A stretch of 64,000 nt of DNA from contig JACVCC010000004.1 in assembly GCA_016742215.1 (NCBI GenBank), forward strand, positions 181,006 to 245,005. Reading direction: 5' to 3'. Below, one piece after another: positions 27,212 through 37,379 of this stretch. Both the position numbers and the translations under genes were made by a program. Position 1 is the first letter of the stretch. The number at the start of each line of letters is the position of its first letter. Under the pieces are notes generated by a model. That model was not told where the DNA came from. It worked only from the letters and a program-made list of their open reading frames with translations, and made no database searches. The stretch comes from Brevundimonas sp. GTDB taxonomy: Bacteria > Pseudomonadota > Alphaproteobacteria > Caulobacterales > Caulobacteraceae.

Positions 27212-29173
27212 GTGTTTGTCAGAGTTCTTGTGGCGGTCGCCATGGCCGCCGGCCTGCTTGCGTGCGCCGGTATCGCGCATGCCCAATCGGACGCCCCGCC
27301 CCTCGAAGTCTACGGCGGATCCCCTGCGATCGAACACATCCAGCTTTCGCCCGACGGCGAAATGCTGGCGCGGGTCAGGGTCGTGGACGAACAGCGCGAG
27401 ATCGTCATCAACAGGCTCGCGGACGGAGCGCGCCTCTTCTCCAGCGATGCTGGCACAATCAAGGTCCGCGATCTGCGGTGGGTCGGCAACGGGCGTATCC
27501 TTGTCGTCACATCCCAAACTCGCGACGTTCCTGCACTGGCCATTCCCCGCTCGGAGCTGTTCTTCGGCCAGTTGATCGATCTTTCCACGGGACGGATCAC
27601 GCAGGTCTTCGACCGGACGCCGGATGTGCTGGCCGTGCTCTACGGCCCCGCGTCCGTGCGGGCGACAACGCAGGGCGAGGCCCTCTTCGTGCGTGGCGTC
27701 AACATCCGCACCGAGAACATCGACCTGCACCGCATCGACCTGCGGACGGGTCGCGGCCGTACCGTCGCCTATATGGACCACACCACCGAGGACCATGTGC
27801 TGGACGGTGACGGCAAGGTCATCGCGATCTCAAGATATGACGACCGGACCGGCCGGTGGGCGCTGCGCCTGCCTGACGGCCAGAACTACCGGGACGCCTG
27901 GACAGTCGAGGCGCCGCTGGACAGCCCGACACTGCATGGACAGGGCCGTTCGCCCCGAACGATCATCGTGAATGCGGACCGGCCGGATCTTTCGTCTGCA
28001 GAGGCCGACTACATCCAGACATGGTTCGAGGTCGACATCGACAGCGGCGTCTGGACCAGGCTGCCCTTCGAGCACCATCCGGACTTCCTCATCCATCATC
28101 CGGCGACTGGTCTGCTGATTGGCGCAGGACGTGTTGAGGTGAACGGCGTCAGATACGAGTTCCTGGACCCGGACGCCTCGGCCCGGTGGCAGCTCGTGGA
28201 GCGGGCCTTTGCGGAACGCAATCCGGAGCTGGTTTCGTGGAGCGACGCGCTGGGCCGGATCGTCGTTTTCACCGAAACGGCCGAGGCGGGTCAGTTTCAT
28301 CTGGTGGATTTCGCCCGCGGCGCCGCGGACATCATCGCGGACGCCTATCCCGCCATCAGCCCTGATCATGTCGGGGAGGTAAGGCCGGTCCAGTACCTCG
28401 CCCAGGATGGACAGCGCATTCACGGCTATCTGACGCTTCCTCCCGGCGCATCTGATCCAGACAGCCTGCCGCTGGTCGTGCTTGCCCACGGAGGGCCGGC
28501 TGCACGGGACGTCGCCGGGTTCGACTGGTGGGCGCAGGCCATGGCGTCGCGCGGCTATGCGGTGCTGCAGGCCAATTTCCGGGGATCGACCGGCTATGGC
28601 CGCGCCTTCCTCGAAGCAGGTTACGGCGAATGGGGCGGCAGGATGCAGACGGACCTGTCGGACGGGGTTCGCTGGCTCGCAGCTGAAGGCATCATCGACG
28701 CCAGCCGGGTCTGCATCGTAGGCGCCAGCTACGGCGGTTATGCTGCGATGGCCGGCCTGACGCTGGATCAAGGCGTCTATCGCTGCGGCGTTTCTGTAGC
28801 CGGGGTGTCGGACCTTCGCCGGATGGTCAACCGCGAGTCGCGCCAGGAACGGCATCGCGACAGCCAGACCGTTCGCTACTGGAACCGGTCCATGGGCGCA
28901 GCGCGGCTCAACGACCGGGCTCTCGATGATCGTTCGCCCGCGCATCTCGCGGCCCGGATCGATGGGCCTCTGCTTCTGATCCACGGCCGCGACGATACGG
29001 TCGTTCCCATAGAGCAGAGCCGCATCATGGCTGACGCCCTCAGACGGGCCGGCAAGCCGGTCGAGCTGATCGAGATGGCAGGCGAGGACCACTGGCTCTC
29101 GCAGTCCGCAACCCGGCGCCGGATGCTGAGCGAAACCATGCGGTTCCTTGAGGCGCACAACCCTGCACGCTGA
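27212..29173 (+). CDS. S9 family peptidase (prolyl oligopeptidase type), exported
   Basis: 653 residues. Signal peptide FVRVLVAVAMAAGLLACAGIAHAQ, then an N-terminal beta-propeller-like region (about 35-385) and an alpha/beta hydrolase domain. Catalytic triad: Ser506 (GASYGGYAAM), Asp595 (HGRDDTVVP) and His627 (GEDHWLS). HGGPAARDVAGFDWWAQAMASRGYAVLQANFRGS is the S9 oxyanion segment. It would cleave short peptides in the periplasm. GTG 27212 was chosen for its GGGGGATT SD and signal peptide. ATG 27107 lies directly after the infC terminator T-run and is rejected. Confidence 0.9.
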   Translation: MFVRVLVAVAMAAGLLACAGIAHAQSDAPPLEVYGGSPAIEHIQLSPDGEMLARVRVVDEQREIVINRLADGARLFSSDAGTIKVRDLRWVGNGRILVVTSQTRDVPALAIPRSELFFGQLIDLSTGRITQVFDRTPDVLAVLYGPASVRATTQGEALFVRGVNIRTENIDLHRIDLRTGRGRTVAYMDHTTEDHVLDGDGKVIAISRYDDRTGRWALRLPDGQNYRDAWTVEAPLDSPTLHGQGRSPRTIIVNADRPDLSSAEADYIQTWFEVDIDSGVWTRLPFEHHPDFLIHHPATGLLIGAGRVEVNGVRYEFLDPDASARWQLVERAFAERNPELVSWSDALGRIVVFTETAEAGQFHLVDFARGAADIIADAYPAISPDHVGEVRPVQYLAQDGQRIHGYLTLPPGASDPDSLPLVVLAHGGPAARDVAGFDWWAQAMASRGYAVLQANFRGSTGYGRAFLEAGYGEWGGRMQTDLSDGVRWLAAEGIIDASRVCIVGASYGGYAAMAGLTLDQGVYRCGVSVAGVSDLRRMVNRESRQERHRDSQTVRYWNRSMGAARLNDRALDDRSPAHLAARIDGPLLLIHGRDDTVVPIEQSRIMADALRRAGKPVELIEMAGEDHWLSQSATRRRMLSETMRFLEAHNPAR

Positions 29174-29217
29174 TCGAGACATCGACGCCGGACCGGGGCC
29201 GTCATAGAAGCGGAGCC

Positions 29218-30513
29218 ATGGCCACTCCGTCGACGCCGTCCTCTTCGTCACCCAAGGCGCCGGCGTTGGCGGTGCTGTTTGCGGTAGTCTTCATCAATCT
29301 GGTCGGTTTCGGCCTGGTGGTGCCGCTGCTGCCCTTCTTCGCGCAGAGCCTGAACGCCGAGGCCTGGCAGATCACCCTGATGTTCTCGGCCTATTCGCTG
29401 GGCCAGTTCTTCGCCGAACCCTTCTGGGGCCGGCTGTCGGACCGGATCGGGCGCAAGCCGGTGCTGATGATGACCGTCGGCGCCAACGCCATCGGCTATC
29501 TGGCGCTGGCCTTCGTGCCGGACATCTGGCTGGCCATCGCGGTGCGGCTGTTCACCGGACTGGGCGCAGGCAATATCTCGACGGTGCAGGGCTATGTCGC
29601 CGACGTCACCCCGCCCGAGCAGCGCGCCGGGCGGATGGGGCTGATCGGCGCGGCCTTCGGTCTGGGCTTCATCGTCGGGCCGGGCCTCGGCGGCCTGCTG
29701 ACCCAGCCCCAGCTGGGCCATATCGGCTATCAGCTGCCCATCTTCACGGCGGCTGGACTGGCGGCTCTGGCGGCGCTGGGCGTGCTGGTCTTCCTGCGCG
29801 AAAGCCGGGCCAAGGCCGATCCGGCTGCGCCGCGGCCGCGCTTCCTGTCCGGCCTGCACGACGCACGGGCCAATCCGGTCGTGTCGCGGGTACTGATGGT
29901 GTCGCTGGTCTATATGGCCGGCTTCTCGGCCATGGAGAGCGTGTTCGGCCTGTGGGCCGAGGACCGATACAGCTGGGGCGCTCGCGAGGTGGGGCTCAGC
30001 TTCATGATCGTGGGCATCATCTCGACCCTGAACCAGGGATTCCTGGCAGGCCGGCTGGCGCGGAAGTTCGGGGAGGCGCGGGTGCTGGCGACCGGCATGC
30101 TTCTGTTCGGCGCGTCCCTGATCGCGCAGGTGGCGGCGCCGACCGCCTGGTTCCCCGCTGTTTCGCTGGACCTCGGGGCCTTCACCCTGCCGGTCGTGCA
30201 GGGCTGGATCATTCCGATCGTCATGGCGGTCGGGGCCTGCGGGATGTCGCTGGCCATGCCGAACATCTCGGCGATGATCAGCCGCTCGACGCCGCCGGAC
30301 CGGCAGGGCGCCATGCTGGGCCTGAACATGGCCTCAGGCTCGATCGCCCGGATCTTTGGCCCGATGGCGGCAGGAGCCCTGTTCTCCACCCTCGGGCATG
30401 ACTGGCCCTTCCTGGTCGGCGCGGCCCTGACGGTCCCGGCGGCGATCATGGCGATCAACGCCGGCCGGGCCTTTCGGAGCCAGCAGGCGAAGGTGCTGGC
30501 TGAATCGGCCTGA
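29218..30513 (+). CDS. MFS transporter, TetA/DHA1-like
   Basis: 431 residues with 12 hydrophobic helices. MFS motif A is present between helices 2 and 3 (GRLSDRIGRKPVL), and motif C-like GAAFGLGFIVGPGLGG in helix 5 marks the DHA1 drug:proton antiporters. It begins with a Ser/Pro-rich tail, then ALAVLFAVVFINLVGFGLVVPLLPFF, typical of TetA-like efflux pumps. The substrate is unknown. It stands alone between the S9 peptidase and the ribosomal protein operon. Confidence 0.92.
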   Translation: MATPSTPSSSSPKAPALAVLFAVVFINLVGFGLVVPLLPFFAQSLNAEAWQITLMFSAYSLGQFFAEPFWGRLSDRIGRKPVLMMTVGANAIGYLALAFVPDIWLAIAVRLFTGLGAGNISTVQGYVADVTPPEQRAGRMGLIGAAFGLGFIVGPGLGGLLTQPQLGHIGYQLPIFTAAGLAALAALGVLVFLRESRAKADPAAPRPRFLSGLHDARANPVVSRVLMVSLVYMAGFSAMESVFGLWAEDRYSWGAREVGLSFMIVGIISTLNQGFLAGRLARKFGEARVLATGMLLFGASLIAQVAAPTAWFPAVSLDLGAFTLPVVQGWIIPIVMAVGACGMSLAMPNISAMISRSTPPDRQGAMLGLNMASGSIARIFGPMAAGALFSTLGHDWPFLVGAALTVPAAIMAINAGRAFRSQQAKVLAESA

Positions 30514-30679
30514 AACCCAGACTCTGCTTGCCCTGAAGCCTCACATCGACTAGAAGCCGCGCCTTCGCGTACCGAACCGTCGGGCGAACAGGCATGCCTG
30601 GGCGGTTCCTAATCAGGGCGACCATATCGAGGGCTTCCGGGCCCGAGACGCGGTAACCCGCTCAAAAGAGAGAGTGAAA

Positions 30680-30877
30680 ATGCCGAAACTGAAGACGAAG
30701 TCGGGCGCCAAGAAGCGCTTCAAATTCACGGCGACTGGCAAGGTTAAGGCCGGCGTTGCTGGCAAGCGTCACCGCTTGATCAGCCACAACAGCAAATACA
30801 TCCGCCAGAACCGCGGCACCTCGGTCATGGCCGACGCCGACGCCAAGAAGATCAAGTCCTACATGCCGTACGCCTGA
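30680..30877 (+). CDS. rpmI: 50S ribosomal protein L35
   Basis: 65 residues: [25 protein letters not shown]...[19 protein letters not shown] is the L35 sequence. ATG 30680 begins the conserved MPKLKTKSG; a GTG two codons earlier (30674) is excluded because it would overlap the AGAGAGAG ribosome-binding region. The 166 bases upstream contain small palindromes (such as GGCATGCC) that could act in leader control, although no known L20 leader was recognised. Confidence 0.98.
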   Translation: MPKLKTKSGAKKRFKFTATGKVKAGVAGKRHRLISHNSKYIRQNRGTSVMADADAKKIKSYMPYA

Positions 30878-30928
30878 TTGGCGCGCGCTGACTGACTGAT
30901 CTCCCAAAGAATTTGAAAGGATAGCGAC

Positions 30929-31282
30929 ATGGCTCGCGTCACCCGGGGCGTAACGTCCCACGCCAAACACAAGAAGGTCCTGAAGCAAGCCAAGGGCTTC
31001 TACGGCCGCCGCAAAAACACCATCCGCGCCGCCAAGGCCGCCGTCGACCGCGCTGGCCAGTACGCCTATCGCGACCGCCGCAACAAGAAGCGCAACTTCC
31101 GCGCCCTGTGGATCCAGCGCATCAACGCCGCCGCCCGTCTGGAAGGCTTCACCTACTCGCAGTTCATCCACGGCCTGAACAAGGCCGGCATCGAACTGGA
31201 CCGCAAGGTTCTGGCCTCGATCGCTGCCGACGAAGCCGGCTTCAAGGCCGTCGCCGACAAGGTCCGCGCCGCCCTGGCGTAA
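30929..31282 (+). CDS. rplT: 50S ribosomal protein L20
   Basis: 117 residues, starting [31 protein letters not shown], with [25 protein letters not shown], the full L20 pattern. It binds 23S rRNA early in 50S assembly and in some bacteria represses its own operon. GAAAGGATAG lies upstream of the ATG. It follows rpmI after 51 bases and is closed by a strong terminator. Confidence 0.98.
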   Translation: MARVTRGVTSHAKHKKVLKQAKGFYGRRKNTIRAAKAAVDRAGQYAYRDRRNKKRNFRALWIQRINAAARLEGFTYSQFIHGLNKAGIELDRKVLASIAADEAGFKAVADKVRAALA

Positions 31283-31306
31283 GCTTTTCCGGCAACGGAA
31301 GACGCA

Positions 31307-31337
31307 AAAGCCCTCCGGCGCACGCCGGGGGGCTTTT
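31307..31337 (+). terminator. Terminator after rplT
   Basis: AAAAGCCCtCCGGC and GCCGGgGGGCTTTTT form a long stem around a CGCAC-type loop, 24 bases after rplT. The A-tract and T-tract make it potentially bidirectional. Confidence 0.88.
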
Positions 31338-31371
31338 TGCTTTGGCCCCCAGCCGCTAGACGGATCGCGAC

Positions 31372-32448
31372 ATGACCGATCTCGCCCAACTCGAACTCGA
31401 CCTGATCAACGCCATCGGCTCGGCGGAAACCGCCGCGGCCGTCGAGGACATCCGCGTCTCCGCTCTCGGCAAGTCCGGCTCCATCTCGGGCCTACTGAAG
31501 GGCATGGGCGCGATGAGCCCCGACGAGCGCCGCGAGAAGGGGCCGATGATTAACGGCCTGCGCGACCGCGTGCAGTCGGCGCTGGCCGCACGCAAGGGTG
31601 AGCTTGAGGCCGCCGAGCTTGACGCCCGACTGAAGGCCGAGCACGTCGACCTGACCCTGCCGTCGCGCCCGCGCCGCAAGGGCAGCGTCCATCCGACCAT
31701 GCAGGTGATGGACGAGATGATCGCCCTGTTCGCCGACATGGGCTTCGCGGTGGCGGAAGGCCCGGACGTCGAGGATGACTTCCACAACTTCACCGCCCTG
31801 AACTTCCCGCCCAAACACCCGGCGCGGGAGATGCACGACACCTTCTTCCTGAAGCCCGACCCGGAAACGGGCGAGCGCAAGGTGCTGCGCACCCACACCA
31901 GCCCGGTGCAGGTGCGTACGATGATGACGCAGAAGCCGCCGATCCGGATCATCGCCCCGGGCCGGACCTTCCGGAAAGATTCGGACGCGACCCACACGCC
32001 GATGTTCCACCAGGTCGAGGGTCTGGTGATCGACAAGGGCATCCACATGGGCCACCTGAAGTGGACGCTTGAGACCTTCGTCGCCCGCTTCTTCGAGGTG
32101 GACGGCGTCGATGCCCGGTTCCGCCCGCACCATTTCCCGTTCACCGAACCGTCGGCCGAGATGGACATCCGCTGCGACCGCTCGGGCGGCGAGCTGAAGC
32201 TGAACACCGGCGACAGCTGGATGGAGATCCTGGGCTGCGGGATGGTGCACCCCAACGTCCTGCGCGCCTGCGGCATCGATCCGGACGAGTATCAGGGCTT
32301 CGCCTTCGGCATGGGCGTGGATCGCCTCGCCATGCTGAAGTACGGCATTTCCGACCTGCGTCCGATGTTCGACGCCGACACCCGGTGGCTGTCGCACTAC
32401 GGCTTCTCGGCCTTCGTCGCCCCCAATTCCGCAAGCGGACTGTCCTGA
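31372..32448 (+). CDS. pheS: Phenylalanine--tRNA ligase alpha subunit
   Basis: 358 residues. Class II synthetase subunit carrying the catalytic site. N-terminal coiled-coil arm ([45 protein letters not shown]). Motif 2: [10 protein letters not shown]...[27 protein letters not shown]. Motif 3: [18 protein letters not shown]. Its TGA overlaps the ATG of the next small gene (TGATG pattern at 32446-32450), so four genes pheS-x-y-pheT appear to form one transcript. Confidence 0.98.
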   Translation: MTDLAQLELDLINAIGSAETAAAVEDIRVSALGKSGSISGLLKGMGAMSPDERREKGPMINGLRDRVQSALAARKGELEAAELDARLKAEHVDLTLPSRPRRKGSVHPTMQVMDEMIALFADMGFAVAEGPDVEDDFHNFTALNFPPKHPAREMHDTFFLKPDPETGERKVLRTHTSPVQVRTMMTQKPPIRIIAPGRTFRKDSDATHTPMFHQVEGLVIDKGIHMGHLKWTLETFVARFFEVDGVDARFRPHHFPFTEPSAEMDIRCDRSGGELKLNTGDSWMEILGCGMVHPNVLRACGIDPDEYQGFAFGMGVDRLAMLKYGISDLRPMFDADTRWLSHYGFSAFVAPNSASGLS

Positions 32449-32846
32449 TGACCGACCAGCCTCCCCCGTCGCCCCAGACCCAGCGAACCATCGACCCTCT
32501 TGCGAAGGAGTTCGTCGGCGGGCGCTTCACCCTGTTCGACCTCTATCGCGCCAGCGTGCAGTCGGGAGGCGGGGTGCGTCTGGAAAACCGGACGTTCACC
32601 GACTGCATGATCGAGGGGCCGGCGCTGATGCTGGTCCTCGACGGGGTGGAGTTCAGCAACACCAACTTCGGCCCGACGTCCGGCGACATGCGCAACATGC
32701 TGTTCCGCCCGATGGGCGCCATGGGGATCGGGGCCATTCCGGTCCGCAACTGCACATTCAACCGGTGCCAGTTCCAGACGATCGGCATCACGGGCAGCGA
32801 GGAACTGCTGCAGATGCTGATCGACCAGGTCGCCACGACCGACTGA
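32448..32846 (+). CDS. Small conserved-looking protein between pheS and pheT, copy 1
   Basis: 132 residues. The start ATG overlaps the pheS stop, giving tight coupling. No known domain was recognised. The sequence alternates short strands with Cys and Phe: FTDCMIEGPALMLVLDGVEFSNTNFG, LFRPMGAMGIGAIPVRNCTFNRCQFQTIGITGSEELLQML. This spacing resembles a short beta-helix related to pentapeptide folds. It is clearly paralogous to the next gene. A role in PheRS assembly is only a guess from context. Confidence 0.82.
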   Translation: MTDQPPPSPQTQRTIDPLAKEFVGGRFTLFDLYRASVQSGGGVRLENRTFTDCMIEGPALMLVLDGVEFSNTNFGPTSGDMRNMLFRPMGAMGIGAIPVRNCTFNRCQFQTIGITGSEELLQMLIDQVATTD

Positions 32847-32875
32847 CCGCCAGATACAGAACAAGAGATCGCACG

Positions 32876-33307
32876 ATGACCGACGAGACCGCCAAGATGT
32901 CCGCTGAAGAAGCGGCCGGCCGCGCCCTGGTGGCCCGCAAGACCTTCGAGAAGGAAGCCATCTGGCTGCCGTCGCTGGCCGTCCAGCACTGGAACGCCGG
33001 CGAGATGTTCATCGAGGGCAAGACCTTCACCGACTGCGTGATCGAAGGCCCTGCCGTCATGGCTGTCATGAACGGCACGCAGTTCGAGAGCTGCGCCATG
33101 GGCACGACGACGGACGCCCGCACCCTGCTGTACCGCCCGGTCAGCCGCGAGAAGATGGCCGGCGTGATCGGCATGTCGAACTGTCGCTTCGTGCGCTGCC
33201 AGTTCGTGCAGGTCGGCTACACCGGCTCGGACGAGCTGCTGGACGAGCTGGAGCACGGCATCAAGCGTCTGAGCGAAGCCAACCCGGCGGTGGGACCCAA
33301 CTCGTGA
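32876..33307 (+). CDS. Small conserved-looking protein between pheS and pheT, copy 2
   Basis: 143 residues, paralogous to the preceding gene: [71 protein letters not shown]. It has an extra charged N-terminus ([24 protein letters not shown]). The stop overlaps the GTG of pheT (GTGA, 33304-33307), so it is probably translated with the synthetase. It has no signal peptide or membrane segment. The function is unknown. Confidence 0.83.
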   Translation: MTDETAKMSAEEAAGRALVARKTFEKEAIWLPSLAVQHWNAGEMFIEGKTFTDCVIEGPAVMAVMNGTQFESCAMGTTTDARTLLYRPVSREKMAGVIGMSNCRFVRCQFVQVGYTGSDELLDELEHGIKRLSEANPAVGPNS

Positions 33308-35712
33308 AATTCACCCTCTCCTGGCTGAAGGAGCATCTCGATACGGAAGCCGACGTCGCCGCCGTGGCCGACGCCATGACCATGGCCGGCCTCGAGGTCG
33401 AGGAAGTCCACGACCCGATCGCGGCGCTCGCGCCCTTCACGGTGGCGAAGATCGTCTCGGCCGAACGCCATCCCAACGCCGATCGCCTGCAGGTCTGCCA
33501 GGTCGAGACCGTCGACGGGATGAAGGAGATCGTCTGCGGCGCGCCGAACGCGCGCGCGGGCCTGACCACCATCTACGCCCCGATTGGCGCCTATGTGCCG
33601 GGTCTGGGCGTGACCCTGGTCGAGAAGCCGGTGCGCGGCGTGGTCTCGAACGGCATGCTGTGCTCGGGCTCGGAGCTTGAGCTGGCAGACGAAAGCGACG
33701 GCATTCTGGAACTGGATGACGCCCTGAAGGTGGGCGAGCCCGCCGCTGGCGTGTTCGGCGCCGAACCGGTTATCGACTTCGAGGTCACCCCGAACCGCCC
33801 CGACTGGCTGGGTGTCGCCGGCATCGCCCGCGACCTGGCGGCCGCCGGCCTCGGCACGCTGAGAACCCCGAAGGTCGAGCCGATCGCAGGGACGTTCGTT
33901 TCGCCCGTCACCGTGAGCATCGATGCGCCGGAGATGTGCCCCACCTTCGGCGGGCGCTTCATCCGCGGCGTGAAGAACGGCCCGTCGCCCGAGTGGCTGA
34001 AGCGCCGTCTCGAGGCCATCGGCCTGCGCTCCATCAACCGGCTGGTCGATGTGACCAACCTGATCTCGTACGACCGCGCGCGGCCGCTGCACGTCTATGA
34101 CGTGGCCAAGCTGTCGGGCGATCAGATCGTCGTGCGCGCCGGACAGGTCGCCAGCGACACCGGCGAGCCCGAGCATCTGATCGCGCTGGACGGCAAGACC
34201 TATGCGGTCGATCCGACGATGTGCGTGATCTCCGACGCCGCCGGCGAGCGACCGATCGGCCTGGGCGGCGTCATGGGCGGCGAGAGCACCGGCTGCTCGG
34301 ACGAGACCACCGACGTCTTCGTCGAATGCGCCTGGTTCGATCCCATCCTGATCGCCCAGACCGGCCGCACCCTGACGCTGAATTCGGACGCCCAGTATCG
34401 CTTCGCCCGTGGCGTGGACACGCATTCGGTCCGCGACGGGCTGGAGCTGGCGACCAAGCTGATCCTCGACCTGTGCGGCGGCGAGCCGTCGGAGATCGCC
34501 ATCGTCGGCGCGCCTCCGGCTGCGCCGTCGGCCTTCGCCTTCGACCCGGCCCGCGTTGGCTCGCTGACCGGTCTGACCCTGACCGACGATCGGATCGCGG
34601 ACATCCTGACGGCTCTCGGCTTCGAGGTCGCCAAGGGTTCGCCGTGGTCGGTGACGCCGCCGACCTGGCGCCGCGATGCCGAAGGCCCGGCCGATCTGGT
34701 CGAGGAGGTCGCTCGCATTGAGGGCTTCGGCGAACTGCCGTCCACGCCCCTGCCCGATCAGGGTGCGCCGTCGCGCGGCGTGCTGAGCCCGCGTCAGGCC
34801 CGGGTGCGTCTGGCCCGCCGGGCGCTGGCCGCCATGGGCTATGCCGAGGCCGTCACCTGGTCCTTCACCAAGCAATCGACAGCGGCCCTGTTCGGCGGCG
34901 GCGATGAAAAGCTGGTGCTGGAAAACCCGATCGCGGCCGATCTGGACTGCATGAGGCCCTCGGCCCTGCCGAACCTGATCCAGGCCGCCGCCCGCAACGC
35001 CGCCCGCGGCCATGCGGACGCCGCCCTGTTCGAGATCGGTCCGATCTATCTGGACGACCAGCCCAACGGCCAGCGCACGGTCATCGCTGGCTTGGTGGCC
35101 CCACGCAGCGCCCGCCACTGGGGCGGCGGGGCTGAAGACACCCTGTTCGCGCTCAAGGGCGACCTGATGGCCTTGCTGGAACAGCTGGGCGCGCCTGTCG
35201 CCTCGCTGCAGCTGGCGCAGGGCCAGAACCGCGACTGGTGGCATCCGGGCCGCTCGGCCCGCCTGCAACTCGGTCCGAAGAACGTCATGGTCGAGTTCGG
35301 CGCCCTGCACCCGCGCGTGCTGAAGGCGCTGGACGCCGACGCGCCCATGCTGGCGTTCGAGATCGTGCTGGACGCCCTGCCCGAACCGCGCGGCGCGAAG
35401 TCCAAGGCGCGCGGGGCGGCCAGCCTGGCCAATCTGATGCCCCTGACCCGCGACTTCGCCTTCGTGGTCGAGGACGGCAAGGCGACCGGCGACCTGGTCC
35501 GCGCCGTGGCCGGGGCCGACAAGGTCCTGATCAGCGATGTGCGGGTGTTCGACGTCTATCGCGGCACCGGGGTGCCCGAGGGGATGAAGTCGGTCGCGCT
35601 GGAAGTCGAGCTCCAGCCGGTGGAGGCCACCCTGACCGAGGCCGAGATCGAGGCCCTGTCGGGCAAGGTCGTCGCCGCGGCGACCAAGGTCGGCGCGACG
35701 CTGAGAAGCTGA
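33304..35712 (+). CDS. pheT: Phenylalanine--tRNA ligase beta subunit
   Basis: 802 residues, full length. The N-terminus [35 protein letters not shown] is followed by the tRNA-binding EMAP-like domain ([24 protein letters not shown]), the B3/B4 editing region ([24 protein letters not shown]), a B5 domain and the C-terminal ferredoxin-fold anticodon-binding domain. The GTG start overlaps the previous gene. It completes the alpha2beta2 enzyme with pheS. Confidence 0.98.
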   Translation: MKFTLSWLKEHLDTEADVAAVADAMTMAGLEVEEVHDPIAALAPFTVAKIVSAERHPNADRLQVCQVETVDGMKEIVCGAPNARAGLTTIYAPIGAYVPGLGVTLVEKPVRGVVSNGMLCSGSELELADESDGILELDDALKVGEPAAGVFGAEPVIDFEVTPNRPDWLGVAGIARDLAAAGLGTLRTPKVEPIAGTFVSPVTVSIDAPEMCPTFGGRFIRGVKNGPSPEWLKRRLEAIGLRSINRLVDVTNLISYDRARPLHVYDVAKLSGDQIVVRAGQVASDTGEPEHLIALDGKTYAVDPTMCVISDAAGERPIGLGGVMGGESTGCSDETTDVFVECAWFDPILIAQTGRTLTLNSDAQYRFARGVDTHSVRDGLELATKLILDLCGGEPSEIAIVGAPPAAPSAFAFDPARVGSLTGLTLTDDRIADILTALGFEVAKGSPWSVTPPTWRRDAEGPADLVEEVARIEGFGELPSTPLPDQGAPSRGVLSPRQARVRLARRALAAMGYAEAVTWSFTKQSTAALFGGGDEKLVLENPIAADLDCMRPSALPNLIQAAARNAARGHADAALFEIGPIYLDDQPNGQRTVIAGLVAPRSARHWGGGAEDTLFALKGDLMALLEQLGAPVASLQLAQGQNRDWWHPGRSARLQLGPKNVMVEFGALHPRVLKALDADAPMLAFEIVLDALPEPRGAKSKARGAASLANLMPLTRDFAFVVEDGKATGDLVRAVAGADKVLISDVRVFDVYRGTGVPEGMKSVALEVELQPVEATLTEAEIEALSGKVVAAATKVGATLRS

Positions 35713-35728
35713 AACGGGGGAGCTGACG

Positions 35729-36277
35729 GTGGGGATCAAGCCCAGGGTCGAGACGGCGTTCGAGCGCCTGCTGTTCCAGTCGCGCTGGCTGATGGCCCCC
35801 TTCTACGCGGGCCTGGCGCTGGCTCTGCTGATGCTGCTGGCGGTCTTCCTGCGGGACCTGTTCTACTACGTGCCCAAGGCCCTGATGATGGGCCCGGGCA
35901 CGGGTCTGAGCTCGAACGACGCCATTCTGGCGGTGCTGACGCTGGTGGATCTGTCACTGGCCGGCAATCTGCTGCTGATCGTGATGTTCTCCGGCTATGA
36001 GAATTTCGTCTCCAAGCTCGATCTCGAGGGCGAGACCGACCGGCCGCCGTGGATGGGCACCGTCGACTTCTCGGGCCTGAAGATGAAGCTGATCGCCTCG
36101 ATCGTGGCGATCTCCGGCATCCAGTTGCTCAAGACCTTCATGAACATCGGCAAGCCCGGCTATTCGCTGAACGAAACCGAGGCGCTGTGGGGTGTTGTGA
36201 TCCACCTGACGTTCGTGGTCTCGGGCGTCCTGCTGGCTCTGATGGACTGGCTGACCTCCAAAACCGACAAGCACTGA
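35729..36277 (+). CDS. UPF0114 family membrane protein (YqhA-like, TIGR00645)
   Basis: 182 residues with four hydrophobic helices. FERLLFQSRWLMAPFYAGLALALL and VDLSLAGNLLLIVMFSGYENFVSKLD are the UPF0114 family signatures; SGLKMKLIASIVAISGIQLLKTFM and HLTFVVSGVLLALMDWLT form helices 3 and 4. The function is unknown. A GTG start follows GGGGGAGC. It lies 16 bases after pheT and may be read from that transcript. Confidence 0.92.
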   Translation: MGIKPRVETAFERLLFQSRWLMAPFYAGLALALLMLLAVFLRDLFYYVPKALMMGPGTGLSSNDAILAVLTLVDLSLAGNLLLIVMFSGYENFVSKLDLEGETDRPPWMGTVDFSGLKMKLIASIVAISGIQLLKTFMNIGKPGYSLNETEALWGVVIHLTFVVSGVLLALMDWLTSKTDKH

Positions 36278-36411
36278 CGCTGACGCGTCAGCATTCCTGT
36301 GGGCCGAGGTCAGAAGGCTCCGCCTTCTCGACCCGACGCGGCCTGGCGCTTCGCGCATATCCCGCGCTCAAGCAGCGAGCCGCCGCGCGGCGAGCGTTAG
36401 CGCCCTGCAAT

Positions 36412-36445
36412 GGGAGAGCCGCGCGCTTGTGCGCGGCAATCTCCC
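36412..36445. repeat. REP-like palindrome before the EipA-like gene
   Basis: GGGAGA-g-CCGCGC and GCGCGG-caa-TCTCCC form a two-step stem (6+6 bp) around GCTTGT. There is no T-run, so it is not a typical terminator. The surrounding 36278-36543 gap also has a perfect 14-base palindrome (GCTGACGCGTCAGC, 36279-36292) just after the UPF0114 stop and several CGCGC-rich partial repeats. The gap has no convincing gene. Confidence 0.6.
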
Positions 36446-36543
36446 GTTAACCTTGCCGCCGCAAGGCTGACTCAAAGACCGGCGACGGTGAAGCCAAGCG
36501 CCCGCGCGAGTCGGGCGGACCGTCCCGCCTTCGGAGCCAGACC

Positions 36544-37155
36544 ATGCATCGCCGTCACCTGATCCAGTCCGGTATCGCTCTCGGAGCGACCTCCGCCCTC
36601 GGCGCCTGCGCCTCGGCGCGCGGGCCGGCCGATCCGAACTATCCGATCCGCTCGGACCAGACCGCCCCGACCTACACCTCGGACGAACTGATCGCCGCCG
36701 GCTCGCGCGAGCTGGGCATCGCAGCCGAAGCCATCGGCGGCGCCATCGAGCGCATCTTCGCCGACCAGGGCGACCGTCCGACCGCCTACATCGCCGGCGA
36801 GGAAGCCTCGGCCGCCATCGCCGTCGGCGCCCGCTACGGCCGCGGCGCCCTGCACATGAAGGACCTGTCGGCCTCGCAGGAGGTGTTCTGGCAGGGCGCC
36901 TCGATCGGCTGGGACATCGGCGGCAACGGCAGCCGGGTCTTCACCCTGGTCTACGGCCTGTTCCACCCGGACATGATCTACCGCCGCTACCCCGGCGTGG
37001 AAGGCACCGCCTATCTGATCGCGGGTCTGGGGGTGAACTACCAGCAGGCCGACGGCATCGTTCTGGCGCCGATCCGGACGGGCGTGGGCGTGCGTCTGGG
37101 CGCCAACGTCGGCACCATGTCGTACAGCCGCCAGCGGAACCTGCTGCCGTTCTGA
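36544..37155 (+). CDS. DUF1134 protein, EipA-like envelope lipoprotein
   Basis: 203 residues. The N-terminus (MHRRHLIQSGIALGATSALGAC) combines a twin-arginine-like signal with a lipobox (LGAC). The mature region contains TYTSDELIAAGSRELGIAAEAIGGAIERIF and the GRGALHMKDLSASQEVFWQGASIGWDIGGNGSRVFTLVYGL core, characteristic of DUF1134. The Brucella DUF1134 protein EipA is a periplasmic factor for envelope stress resistance. The role here is by analogy. It stands alone, between a REP-like gap and convergent genes. Confidence 0.88.
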   Translation: MHRRHLIQSGIALGATSALGACASARGPADPNYPIRSDQTAPTYTSDELIAAGSRELGIAAEAIGGAIERIFADQGDRPTAYIAGEEASAAIAVGARYGRGALHMKDLSASQEVFWQGASIGWDIGGNGSRVFTLVYGLFHPDMIYRRYPGVEGTAYLIAGLGVNYQQADGIVLAPIRTGVGVRLGANVGTMSYSRQRNLLPF

Positions 37156-37193
37156 TCGGGCGGACGGGAGTGGGCTTCACCTCTTCGGTGGAC

Positions 37194-37379
37194 TCACTTT
37201 CCTCGCGACTGTCGTCTGAACAAGAGAAGCATCCCGCCGACGAGCGCGCAGCTGGCGCCAAGAATGCCGGTCAACAGGTTCACGGTTCCATCGCTACCGA
37301 TCCCCCAGCGAACCCATGCCGCTACGGCCGCCAGGATGACGCCGACGCCCATCAGGTGCCTGATGGCTGCGGCGCTCAT
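37194..37379 (-). CDS. Small membrane protein of 61 residues
   Basis: Sequence MSAAAIRHLMGVGVILAAVAAWVRWG...NLLTGILGASCALVGGMLLLFRRQSRGK shows two hydrophobic helices with a basic C-terminal tail. The ATG overlaps the TGA of the SDR gene (ATGA, 37376-37379), supporting a coupled small gene rather than chance. The function is unknown. A longer in-frame start exists upstream, but its residues look like shadow translation of the SDR gene. Confidence 0.7.
   Translation of the reverse strand: MSAAAIRHLMGVGVILAAVAAWVRWGIGSDGTVNLLTGILGASCALVGGMLLLFRRQSRGK

Noticed and set aside
33217..35739. An 840-residue minus-strand open frame
   Set aside because: Antisense shadow of pheT, whose domains are complete.
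36278..36543. tRNA or other stable RNA gene
   Set aside because: No tRNA cloverleaf or T-loop consensus (GGTTCGAATCC type) was found here or in other gaps.
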